This document shows positions 11,665 through 22,266 of a stretch of DNA of 64,000 bases, piece by piece. The stretch is taken from positions 62,001-126,000 of the forward strand of contig JAIFAC010000218.1 of the NCBI GenBank assembly GCA_026545765.1, given 5' to 3'. The translations under genes were made by a program, and so were the position numbers. Position 1 is the stretch's first letter. The number at the start of each line of letters is the position of its first letter. This DNA is from Plantago major. Lineage: Eukaryota; Streptophyta; Magnoliopsida; Lamiales; Plantaginaceae. The notes under the pieces are model-generated. The model was not told the DNA's origin and did no database searches. It saw only the letters and a program-made list of their open reading frames with translations.

Positions 11665-12557
11665 TCAATTGACAATTTCGATCCCTGTCAGTGATTCTCC
11701 AGCATGAAGTTGAAGTGCAACTTCTCCAACAACCTGCATCATTCAAACTGTCACCATTAAATTTGCGCACAAAAAAGTAAATCGCACAATGCATTTGATG
11801 TACAGTTCTGAGTGCTCGACCTTGGCCATGAATTTATAGGAATATTCAGTAACTCCAGCAACATGAGTGGTGATTATGACATTTGGGAACTTCAAAATAG
11901 CATCTTCCGGATCAAATGGCTCAGTCCATGCAACATCAATCCCTAAGCCTCCCAAATGGCCTGATTTTAAATGAGCAACAACCGCATTGTAGTCCAACAG
12001 CCCGCCACGTGCTATATTAATTAGTAGACCACCCTGCTCAGTGTACAAGTGCTTATGTCAGTTAAACAGAGAGCAGACTGTAAGACAGGAGCACAGAATG
12101 GGCAGGAGGAGGAGCAATCAGAGAGGATATAACACCCTAACATGATTTGTGTGTGTGTGTGGGGTTTACAAGAATCGAATCCCCTCATCAGCGGGTGCAT
12201 ACATAAGATATTTTGAGGTTGTCGACTTGTCATGGATTCATGGAAGATTTTGCATTGTAATAAGGGTAGAATCCATAATCATGGCCTAGAGGGTTACATT
12301 TAATTCTGAAAAATGAAGGTGGCATGTGAAAACAGGCTTATATCCCGTGGCAGATTCTTTCTGAGCATAAATACATACTATTACATACAAATAGATCATA
12401 AATATAATTCGTAAGAGGCATTCAGGTTCAGGCATGGCCACGATTGCACTAAATTTTTGTTAATTTCGTTGATTAAAACATTTAAAACTAACATAAAGTG
12501 GTGCCAAAATCAAACCTTTTTCATGGAAGATATGAAACCATGGTTCACAACGCCAGC

Positions 12558-14920
12558 CTGAAAGCAATTACACAACACACCGATAAATGGAAATGCTTGA
12601 TTTAGTTTTTGAAAGAGAAAAGAAATTGAGGGCAAATATTACGTGCAACTGCAAAGCAAGGGAGAAAACCAATACCGTTTTACTGTTCAACCGAATCAAC
12701 TCAATCAGAAGATAAAATATAACCAAGAAACTGAATCGAATGAAGCAGACAAATTTTAAATGTGATTAGACAATTGTTAGGATTCTACTTTGGCAAGAAA
12801 AGTAGGCGCGCCTACGAGGAATTAAAGTAGACGGGATCCTTACATTAATTACGTATCTAAGTTATTTATGTAATTTAATAATAATTATAATTTTTATAAT
12901 TTTTTTTTTTTTGATGTTAAGCTATTTAGGCTCTCTCGGTTGCTTCAATTCAATTCGCCTCACTTGTTCGCTCTCTTCGCTCAAATTTTCTTCGCCAAAT
13001 CAATCTTAAGTTCATTAAATTCATATTATTATTATTATTTTATCATTTATTTACACAACCCATCTTTTGTACGAGGAAAATAAGAAAATTTATCCAATTG
13101 AGATATTTTCAACCTTTTTCTTTCTTTCTTTTTAACACGACTTTTAGTAGATCAATGAAATAAAAAGTATAGTTACGATTCGAATTACCCTTCTTTTCTA
13201 CCGTAAAAGTTGAGTTAAGATAAAAAAACTACATGAACCTGAGAGTACCATTCAAACTGGTTCACATACTTTGTACGTACATCTGTAACAAAAAATCGAC
13301 ATGTTCTTTTATTGGAAGATATTAGAACAATAAGTAAACTCAAGATACGCTGAGTTTTCTCAAACTTAATAAATAAAAAACAAGTTATACCAAACTAAAG
13401 TCAAACCAAACTCTACAAGTCTTTCAAATGACTCCCAAAAACTCCAAAACAAGTTAAACCAAACTAAAGTCGAACCAAAACGACATTATCACAAATATTG
13501 AGAAATGACATTTATTCCTCCGTATTAGTTTCCATGTTATCTTCCTCGGACGCTATATTACACTAACAATCGATTTTTCTAAGGAGATTTTTTTTCTCGA
13601 ACTTAAATCGTAAATTACTTGCAAATTACGCACAAAAAAGTATAAAACAAAGTTATGTTAGTCAAATATACTTAATTTTTTTTATAATATAATTTTATTA
13701 TATTCTTTTGTCATGTAATTTGCGAGTAATTACACCAACGCCCGTAAAAAGTCTCCTTAATTTATTAATGGACCGGATGTACTATTCATTATTATTAAAA
13801 ATGGGACAAATGTAATTTTTTCGCTCATTTCAGCATTGCTTCGCCAAATTGCTTAGCCAACAAGAAATTTCAAATCAAAAGAACAAAGCCTTAGTTAGAA
13901 AGGAGTATAGTAACTCTTACGCTAAGTAATGAGTATTTTAGGCACATTCTTTAAGAACTTGACCCATTAGTTTTTTTATATTTCTTCGGAATAGTTTACT
14001 TTGATTTTTGGTCAAACTTTAACTACGAATTAATCTTAAATCACAAATGTAAAATGTTCTATTTTTTTATATAATGAAACTTTAGGGGTTAAATTTTCAT
14101 TATATAATTTAATTTAACATTTTACATTTACAGTTTAAGACTAATTCGTAGTCAAAGTTGGAAAAGTTTGACTGCAAAAAGTCAAAGTGGGAAACTTGTT
14201 ACGGGACGGAGGAAGTAGGTTATAAATACATAGCGTATCCCTTTGTGATTGAGTTCAGTATGTTATATATCAAAGTTATGAGCTTACAGTAGAACTTAGA
14301 GTCCTTTAACAGATGCCTATAATAGGTATTTTGTATGTAGTACTTAAGTGTACCCTGCAGTAATTTTAGAGAGTAGGCGTTTATTAGGTTGCAGGAAATC
14401 ACGTGGATATATAGTCATTGTATTATCATGTATTGGTTTTATCTACTCCGTCTATAGATATAGAGGTTACTTGTTTTCTTTAACACTATATTCTAAGCGT
14501 TTTACCTTACATAACAATCTCATATTATTGGTTAAGAAATAATCAGATTTATTCAAAATCCTAACAACAATTGAAAACGAGTTCATCATGTTCCACAAAT
14601 TTATGGTCATATATGCCTATATGGACCGCGTTCATCATTTGGTCATATGTTTTTCCCTTCATTTTCTAATCATTGAAGCCAACTAAGAACCCCTTAAATT
14701 CAATTAGGAGTAGTTGGATCCTTTATCTATTTTACTAGTCTATGAAGCTCAAGCTGATATTGACTATATTTCTCATAAAATATGTGATAATTCTCTCTCA
14801 TACAAAGTATTTTAAAGGTATTTCAAGCCTTTCTACAATAAGATACAATTTTTAATAGTTGCATACGAATGAAGTAATGATAATTGCATAGGAATGAAGT
14901 AACAAAGTAACCATTATTAC
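12558..14920. other. Gap inside the dehydrogenase gene, no recognisable exon
   Basis: I read this stretch in minus-strand frames for the expected Rossmann-fold exons and found none. It is AT-rich, with a poly-T run (12900-12914), a palindrome GTAGGCGCGCCTAC (12806-12819) and a Stowaway-like MITE (13978-14218). It could be the product of a deletion plus insertions. Confidence 0.5.
13978..14218. mobile_element. Stowaway-like MITE
   Basis: The right end reads GTTACGGGACGGAGGAAGTA, a Stowaway terminal motif. The left end (TTTCTTCGGAATAGTTTACT) is its diverged complement. Internal arms are inverted: CTACGAATTAATCTTAAA against TTTAAGACTAATTCGTAG, and CACAAATGTAAAATGTTC against AACATTTTACATTTAC. 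About 240 bp, no coding capacity. Confidence 0.65.
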
Positions 14921-15548
14921 TTGGTTGCGGAGGAGAGCTAAGATGAGAAAGACAGCCATTTCAGCACATGAAGTTGCATTCCCTGTGCCATCACTTGGTA
15001 TTCTAGCCACTTTTATTCCTTTCTTTGTCACCGCGCTTATATCAACACCTAAGTAAGCATCATATTCAACGCGAACTTAATACACCATGAATACACTTAT
15101 ACACATGATATGCAGAGGCGAAACCAGAAGTGAAATTTTAAGTAAGAACATGCAAGGCCAACACCAAATTGCATGATAAGCTTCATTTGGTTGGCACGAG
15201 AGATAAGATGAGCATTTACCCGAAAAAGACTATCGTAATTTCCAATAACATTTGGAACATCATCAATGGCTACCACATCAACCTAAAACATGTATCTTAC
15301 TCATTAGAATAGTGCACCAGGCCAGAAATTAATTAATTTTATATGTAATCCATTTTTATCCGTACGTTTATAGCAAATTTTATCAAGCATATTCAAAATC
15401 AAAGGTACAGAATTGTATAAATGTTGGAGTATACCTTAACGGGAGTTGAAGGATGGTTTTGCAAGTGGTCGATTGTGGAAGTATGAAAAGCTGGGAAATG
15501 GTGTCCGCAGAAGAGAATGCGTACGATTGGATTGCCAATGCTACCCAT

Positions 15549-16721
15549 AATTAAACAATCCCAAGATCTTGGAGACGAATGCAGCAAGCAATTTGTGAGG
15601 TATATATATCATATGGTTGATATCATCATAGCCTAGATAATATGTAATGTGCTTTTTTTTTTTTTATGTGGTCTACAGTGTACTTCATTTATCACGCTAC
15701 TAATATGCTGGCAGCTACCCAACAGCTCAACATAACTCATCTTCTTTCACCCACAAGTCCACAACACCTAACTTTAATTTCCAAGTTACCATACAGTCCA
15801 ACTTGTCAGCAAAAAGGCTCTTATACCCCTTATATTATGCACGGTTGGATAGTCACGTGACCGCTAAGTAGTAGATACCCCAGGGACTTGTTTGCAAATA
15901 AACAATATAAAGTCCCTTCACCCTTGCTTGGACAATTGCTAGAAAAGCATGCCCTTGTAGTTGTACCCCTTTTCTATCATGTGTGGATAACAACTAAAAC
16001 CCAGAAAATCGAGTTAAAAACATTTAAATTTTTACTAAACTCGAGATTTTAATTCTATACCAAACAATACTTTGTTTCTACACTTTCTATTTCCTTTTTC
16101 TAGTCATTTCATTAATTTCTATTTTTTCAGTTTCGTCATGCCATGACCACACCGGAGATCGTGTGAGGGCTTCAAATGCAAAGTTTGATAACCTCTGGCC
16201 TCTGGGTCTATAATATGAACAAGAAAAGTTTTTCACAATTAGGACCAATATTGGTTCTCCTTGATATAACCAATTGGATGAATTGGTGAAGCAAACAACT
16301 TGTGTATTTTATTGGTAAAAAATGTCCCCCAGCTAAAAAATCCACGGGTTAACTTTTTGAAATTGGCTTTGATCACATACTTCGCTTTTGTGAAAGAACA
16401 TATTTTATGCAAGTATATAATCAAAGTAATTTAATATTACTTTAATAAAATGTTTTTTCGATATAAAATAGAAATAATTTATAGTCAAATCAACATTAAA
16501 AAGTCAAACTACACATTGTTCGCGGGATTGAGGGAGTAATTGACCACGTGCACTGCGTGATCATAAGATGACGCTAAAAGTAATTGAAGGGCTCGTTGGC
16601 CTACGTAGGACCACAAATAATTAATCTGATCATGAAACCTCCATGACCATCTTGCTGGCATTCTCCTTGGACGGATTTTGTTTGACAACATTCTCCTTCG
16701 ACGGATTTGACTCCATTTCAG
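15549..16721. other. Intergenic region between the dehydrogenase and FAR1-related genes
   Basis: No gene supported. It holds a poly-T run (15653-15665), a Stowaway-like right end near 16490-16538 (AAAAAGTCAAACTACAC, GAGGGAGTA) and a direct doubling of CATTCTCCTT-GACGGATTT at 16659-16709. The last bases (ending CATTTCAG at 16721) are a plausible 5' UTR exon of the FAR1-related gene. Confidence 0.35.
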
Positions 16722-17682
16722 GTGATTTTTTGTATCTTTTACCCTTGGTATTTCGTGTTGCTTTTTCTGCTATGTGTATGTAGTTTGCACAATTTTGTAT
16801 TCAGTCTTCTGCTTTCTTGTGTCTGTACCTTGAGTTATTTGGTAGTGGATTAGAGGCACCTGTTATTTGGTAACTGTTGGTTTCGGAAAGTCAATCCAAA
16901 AAGTCACCGTTTTAGGGTTCGTTTATCTTTTAAAGCCCACCCTTCTTTGAATATCAGATCAGAAAGCAAGCATTAGGACCAGTTTATTAACTTGTTAATG
17001 ATATAACCATTGCATTTTTTTGAATTACTTCTAATTGAACCTGTTTTTATGAAGTTATTAGATCTTGGCTGATCTTTATTTATTGTTGACCATTTTTGCT
17101 CTTTTCGGGTTATTCTCATCTGATACTATAAGTTGCTTTTGATGCATTTAGTGCTGTCATATTCTCCATTTTATTATTTTGACATCATTCCTATTTTTTG
17201 TTTATTTGTGTGTTTGTACGTCTTCAGGAATCTACTAGATCTATATCGTTTTACTATAATTTACTTTTTCTCTTCCCTTCGAGTTGATAGAGGCTGGATA
17301 AGGAGCAGGCCAGCAGGGCTTATGTTTTTTTCCAGTTGCTGTCTTTTAATACTAGTGTAGAGCTTTTTAACTCGTTTATTCTGTTGAGTTTGAGACAATA
17401 CTTTTGTTATGGCATTCACTTTGTAAACTTGATTTTTGAAGAATCAAATGTAATCTTCTCTGTTTTCTTTTAGTGAGTGGTTACTTTCCTGCTGTGCTAT
17501 GTTTAATCTTCTTTACAGGGGAATTTTCTTTGTTTTTGTGGATTGCGAAAGGAGTTATTGATCTGGCATGCGTTAATAGACTAAGACCTGTAAAATTTGT
17601 GCCATAACGGTATTTACGTATATTTCTCTAGTTCGGCGTTCAATACATCGTATTCCTTTTTTTTTCCTTTCCTTATTATGCA
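16722..17682 (+). other. Probable 5' UTR intron of the FAR1-related gene
   Basis: T-rich sequence without long ORFs starts with CAG/GTGATT and ends with a poly-T tract and ATTATGCAG, five bases before the ATG at 17688. The composition and acceptor fit a long leader intron. The donor choice is inferred. Confidence 0.4.
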
Positions 17683-17687
17683 GAATT

Positions 17688-20339
17688 ATGGTTGATGAAG
17701 AGACATATTGTTATACTGATGACGATATTGTAAGTTCCGATGACATGTTATCAGAGGGCGAGGATGCATATTTTCACACTTCAGACACTATCAAACATGA
17801 CTGTGATAATGCATTTTCCAATGATGATGACATTCTTAAGTTTAGATTTGCTGCACGATTTAGAAGCACATGACTTTTATATTGACTACGACAAACATTA
17901 CGGTTTTGATATTCGGAAATTTGCAAAAATACGAAACCCAGAAGGGAAAATAGCCTTTAGACAATGGGTTTGTAGTTGTCAAGGATCCATGTTAGACAAC
18001 CAAGATAAAGCATCGAAGAAACGAAATGGATCCACAGTTGAGCAGCGCTATCGGAAGCCTCGAAAGCCTAAGAAGACTAAGAGATTCAATTGTCTTGCCA
18101 TATTTCAAATTTCACTTGATCCTGATGATAATCTGTATAGGGTGACTCATCTTGAAAACATCCACACCCATGAGCTTGCAACTGGTCCTCACCAGCACAT
18201 TTTAAAGTGCAACAGGTAATAAACTGTATAAAATTTTATTATTAACTTTGAATGTGTATGTTCACTAACTTAGCAACATTATATTTCAGGTTTATTACAT
18301 CTTCGCAAAAGGCTTTATTATCAGAGTGTGCTAGAGCTGGTATGCGGACACGAGACACAATAAATCTGATTGAGTACCAAGTGGGGGGGGGGGGGGGAGG
18401 CTTCCAATCTAACATTTGAAAGGAAGGATGCGTATAATTATCTTTACAAGGAGGAGCGAGAACTTGTTAGGGGAGGCAACATCCAAGCTGCATTACGCTA
18501 TCTTAGGGGTATGCAACTCCAAGACCTCAATATGTACATTGAAGTGCAAAAGAAACTTGATAATTCATTAGGCGCTTTGTTTTAATGATGGTTTTTCAAG
18601 GGCTTCTTATCAATTGTTTGGAGATGTACTGGTGTTTGACAGCACATACAAGACAAACACGTACAACTATCCTTTGGTAATACGATCTAGGATTGACAAT
18701 CACCGCCACAATATAATTTTTGGGGCAGCTCTTCTCGCAGGTGAGTATCGATCTTATGTTCGGGTCAAGAAGACGCTTATAGCAAAGAATGGGAGAAAAG
18801 AAACCAAAGGCTTCACGGACCAGGATCTAGCTATGGCTTCTGCAATATCCTCTATATTTCCAGAAGCTAAGCATAGGATATGCAACAGATTGTTGAAGAC
18901 TTGTACTCAGAAAGTAAAGGTTTCTGGCTTCAAGGAGGATCTAGCACGGTTATTAGTGAAGAATATATCCATTGATGAGTTCGAGAAGGAATGGAGAGAT
19001 TTGGTTGTAGGTTACAAAGTTGCAAATGAAAAATGGATTCAAGAAACTTATTCTAGTAGAGAACATTGGGCTGATGCTTATTGTCTTGGACATTTCATGG
19101 CAATGATGAGGAGCACCCAAAGAGCCGAGTCTTTAAACTCGCAATTTAAGGAGTCAGTAAAGCTCAGAAGCAAGATTACTCATTTTCTTATGCATTATCA
19201 TGTTGTCCTAGAACGGATGCGGCTCAACTTTATTAAGAATCAAGACAAATCAGAATTTTCAGTTCCGCGCGTGAACAATAAATCAGTGATGTCGAATTTT
19301 GAGGTAGACGTTGCAGCTGTGTATACTCATGACCTCTTCGAGATAGTACAAAAGGAAATTGACAAGGAGAGAGGGCTTGTGACTTTGTATGCTTCCGTTG
19401 ATGGAACTGGGTTGCATTCCTACACATTTGCTAAATATGGTTTAGGCGATCACAAATGGGACGTGAAAGTTGATGTTGTGCAAAATACATTTTTGTGTAG
19501 TTGTAAGAAGCTTGAGACTGATGGTTTTCCATGCAGGCACCTTTTTAGTGATTTCAAATCAATGCAATTGAAGTCTATTCCTAGGGAGTGCATAATGGAA
19601 AGATGGACGAAAGGTATTGCACATGAACTGCGGCTTAGCTCTCCTTATGTGGATGTCCAATGGGAGCACATTAATGTTTCTCAAAATGTGGACTTGGATG
19701 ATACATTTATAGAAGAGCAGGAACTTCATGATCCTCCCCTTGGTTCTAGAAATGACAATGTCTTTGATCCAAAGAAGAAAAATCCCAAAGGAGCACGTAA
19801 AGGGACTAAACAAAAATGTGGAACATGCGGGTAAGCAGCTTTCAATTTCTATTTTCTTAGTGATAAATGAGGTTTTACTTTATAATTTCATTATTTACTC
19901 ATGCCATTTGTCTCTTTGTTTCTTTGTTTAAAAGTATCGCGGGACATAAAGGCGATTCCTGTTTAAAAAGGAAAGGCCAGCAAGAAATAAATGAAATTGA
20001 AGTAGAAACAATGGATGATTCAGAGATGGAGGATGTTTCTGAACTACCAGATCTTTCATCATCATATAACAAAAGGACTAAAAATCCTAACTCAAAAAGT
20101 CGGATAGGAGGAACGGGAGGAAGTAAGCGTCAACATAGGTGTGGAACATGCGGGTAATCATCTCTTTAGTTGTCATTGTACACAAATAATTATACTCTCT
20201 GATTTTAATCTTATTAATTCAGCTAATTGGTTCTTTGTTTTCCTTCACGAAAAGTGAGCTTGGACACAAAGGTGGGTCATGTTTGAGAAGAAATTCCCAA
20301 CTACAAGATGACAATTCGGATCGAAGCATCTCATTTTAG
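17688..20339 (+). CDS. FAR1-related sequence (FRS) protein, MULE-transposase derived, with frameshifts
   Basis: Exons are 17688-18215, 18290-19830, 19935-20153 and 20255-20339 (TAG), all with GT-AG introns. Order: acidic start (MVDEETYCYTDDD); FAR1 DNA-binding domain (EAHDFYIDYDKHYGFDIRK, then RQWVCSCQG, RKPKKTKRFNC, NIHTHELATG); MULE transposase core (FGDVLVFDSTYKTNTYNYP, FTDQDLAMASAISSIFPEA, HRICNRLLK); SWIM finger (FLCSCKKLETDGFPCRHLF, CxC...CxH); and two CCHC knuckles, CGTCGIAGHKGDSC and CGTCGELGHKGGSC. Known FAR1/FHY3 relatives are nuclear transcription regulators domesticated from MULE transposases; this copy could be a host gene or a MULE. Frames break near 17850, at a 15-16-base G run near 18385-18398, and near 18575. 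If real, these stop the protein; the G run in particular may be a sequence error. Confidence 0.8.
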
Positions 20340-21619
20340 GTAATATATGCGGTTATAATATGATGCAACTGCTTTTGCCTTGGTTCTTGATTATTGTCAA
20401 GTGGATGGTAGAGATAGAATTCCTATGGATATGCTTTCAAGCTTCAGCCGGAATATATGTCGATATGCTTAAGCTTCAGTCGGAATTTATAACTATGCTA
20501 AATAAAACTCTTTTTCGTAATCGCGATTTCAATGTCCTTTAAGCCAGTAAAATTTTAGATTAATCTTTTCTTGACTTGTCCACAGCTATCTAATTATTTG
20601 TAACTCCACTGAATCTCTGTCAATAGGAAGGTGTTTTGAGGAATTGTGTATTTCACTGAAGCAAGATTGTTTAAGGTAAATCAAAGATGTTACAGCATTT
20701 GTTCATATGCACTGCTACAGATATCTAATTATTTGTATCTCTAGTTAATTGTCTTGTTATGTAATGATCGTTCGTTGGATTTCTACAGCTATGCCTATAT
20801 GTATGCTCTCAAGAAATGATTTATCTGGAGGTCCATAGGCATAGGATGGCCTGGATGGCTTATTCATTTTTTAATGTTATTGCACGTTCACGGATCATAT
20901 TTTTTATTATTCTGGGAGCATATCTTTATTTTGGATACTTTTTGAAGTAATTTACTATTTTGGAGACATTATTGTATTTTAAGACGACATTTTGGAATTC
21001 GGATTGGTTAATTGGTATATGGGCCTCAGATTATAGTTTGAACTTTTCAACCTTATGCATCTTATTTTTATTCAGGCTTGAGATTGATTTTGCGTCGTTT
21101 CATTGTACTTTCCACTTTCCAAGCCAAGCATGAAAAATGGTGTACTAGTACCTTGGATTATTTTGGCAGCAGAGGTAAGAAAAGGCGCCTTTTAAAGAAC
21201 AAGATAATGTTTGCTACGATGACCACAACTTTTCCCGACACGGCCTAAAGATACTCCTGGAGTACATTTTAAATCTTTACGCGAGTTAGATAGGCAGAAA
21301 AGAGGCGTGCCTCGTTCAATAACAAAAAGTAAGTTCTTTTCCCGTGATGTCACAGGAATATGTATCAATTTGAAATCCAAGAAAGCAAGTACAAGAGAGG
21401 GAAAACACAACTCTTCATTGCATCTATTTTGTAGTCAGAATAAAGGGTAAGAAAACTTAGGCATAAATCAGGTAGAATCCTCAAATTCAGTATTTTTTCG
21501 TGCCTCCAATAGCAGAGAACAATAACACAAAATCTCCAAAAGCAACAGCCAATGTAAGCTTCTAAAAATACAAGAAATATAAATTTGAAAGGAAAAAAAT
21601 CTCCAAAAGCAAAAAATAA
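20340..21619. other. Intergenic, no supported gene
   Basis: AT-rich. It includes the probable 3' UTR of the FAR1-related gene. Short ORFs here show no recognisable motif. TACAGATATCTAATTATTTG and a near copy lie at about 20580-20600 and 20715-20740. Confidence 0.35.
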
Positions 21620-22219
21620 CTAGATTTGAGATTTGATTGGGACAATCTCAACCTTCACTAGTATATTGTAAATTCCCTCCTTGATGTGTTCATTGACGAG
21701 GTCACGAAACTGATCATCACTTTTCATTAGCTCAAATCCATCCCCTGCAAATGGTTTCGCATGTAACTCAGCTTCTGAGTCAAACCTTGTTACGAGTTAA
21801 AGTGTGATGACAAGATTATTTAGTATATCATCTAGACCTATATCAAAAGAATAACCACTGAAGCAAATCGTAGCACCCCCACGCATAACCATCAACGTGA
21901 GTGTCCTGCTGAAAGAAAAATAAAAACAAAAAATTTGGCATCATGAATATGAATATCCTATTAATAAAAAAAGAAAGAGGCTTGTAACATGTACACAATA
22001 CCTATCATCTAGGTCCTTGCCATGGCATTCAGTTGCCTGGTTTTCACTCACATTTTGTTCTCTCATAATACATACTTCTTCGATTTTCTTCAACCTTTCT
22101 TCAAAGTTTGCTAACCGCACATTCACACGTCGCATCTCATGAACGAGGAGGTCCATCCGTTGAATAATGAAATCAACTAATGCTTTTCGATGAGAATTTG
22201 GCGCAGCATCCCCAGCCAT
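21620..22219 (-). pseudogene. Two-exon coiled-coil gene of unknown function, one in-frame stop
   Basis: Exon 1 (22219-22002) starts MAGDAAPNSHRKALVDFII and contains a helical heptad-like stretch (HEMRRVNVRLANFEERLKKI). The GATAG/GTATTG donor joins to exon 2 (21905-21620) after CAG, giving DDRTLTLMVMRGGATICFSG, then FDIGLDDILNNLVITL. A TAA interrupts there, and the same frame continues LVTRFDSEAELHAKPFAGD, LMKSDDQFRDLVNEHIKEG and NILVKVEIVPIKSQI. I do not recognise the family. Its start lies 47 bases from the start of the divergent gene at 22267, so the two may share a promoter region. A single nonsense codon is the only break seen. Confidence 0.45.
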
Positions 22220-22266
22220 ACCTTATTTAAATTGAGAAAAAACATCATAGCACTCAAAAAAAGGCA

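Larger units (their letters stand above)
11665..15548 (-). pseudogene. D-isomer-specific 2-hydroxyacid dehydrogenase, NAD-binding exons missing
   Basis: Six exons read on the minus strand: 15548-15435 (MGSIGNPIVRILFCGHHFP), 15282-15150 (VDVVAIDDVPNVIGNY to QMKLIMQFGVGL), 15048-14921 (VDISAVTKKGIKVARIP, GNATSCAEMAVFLILALLRNQ), 12557-12516 (AGVVNHGFISSMKK), 12033-11821 (GGLLINIARGGLLDYNAVV, HLGGLGIDVAWTEPFDPED, VIITTHVAGVTEYSY) and 11733-11665 (VVGEVALQLHAGESL, ending GIEIVN). All junctions are GT-AG and in frame, giving about 232 aa. The order matches the plant family related to phosphoglycerate dehydrogenases, whose members have roughly 340 aa. The catalytic Arg (NIARGG), Glu (TEPF) and His (TTHVAG) are present. 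The roughly 110 residues with the GxGxxG nucleotide-binding fold, expected between LLRNQ and AGVVN, are absent from the 2.36-kb gap. Without them the product should not bind NAD(P). Confidence 0.8.

Noticed and set aside
21192-21410. 72-aa minus-strand ORF
   Set aside because: No recognisable motif, and no splice or promoter context.
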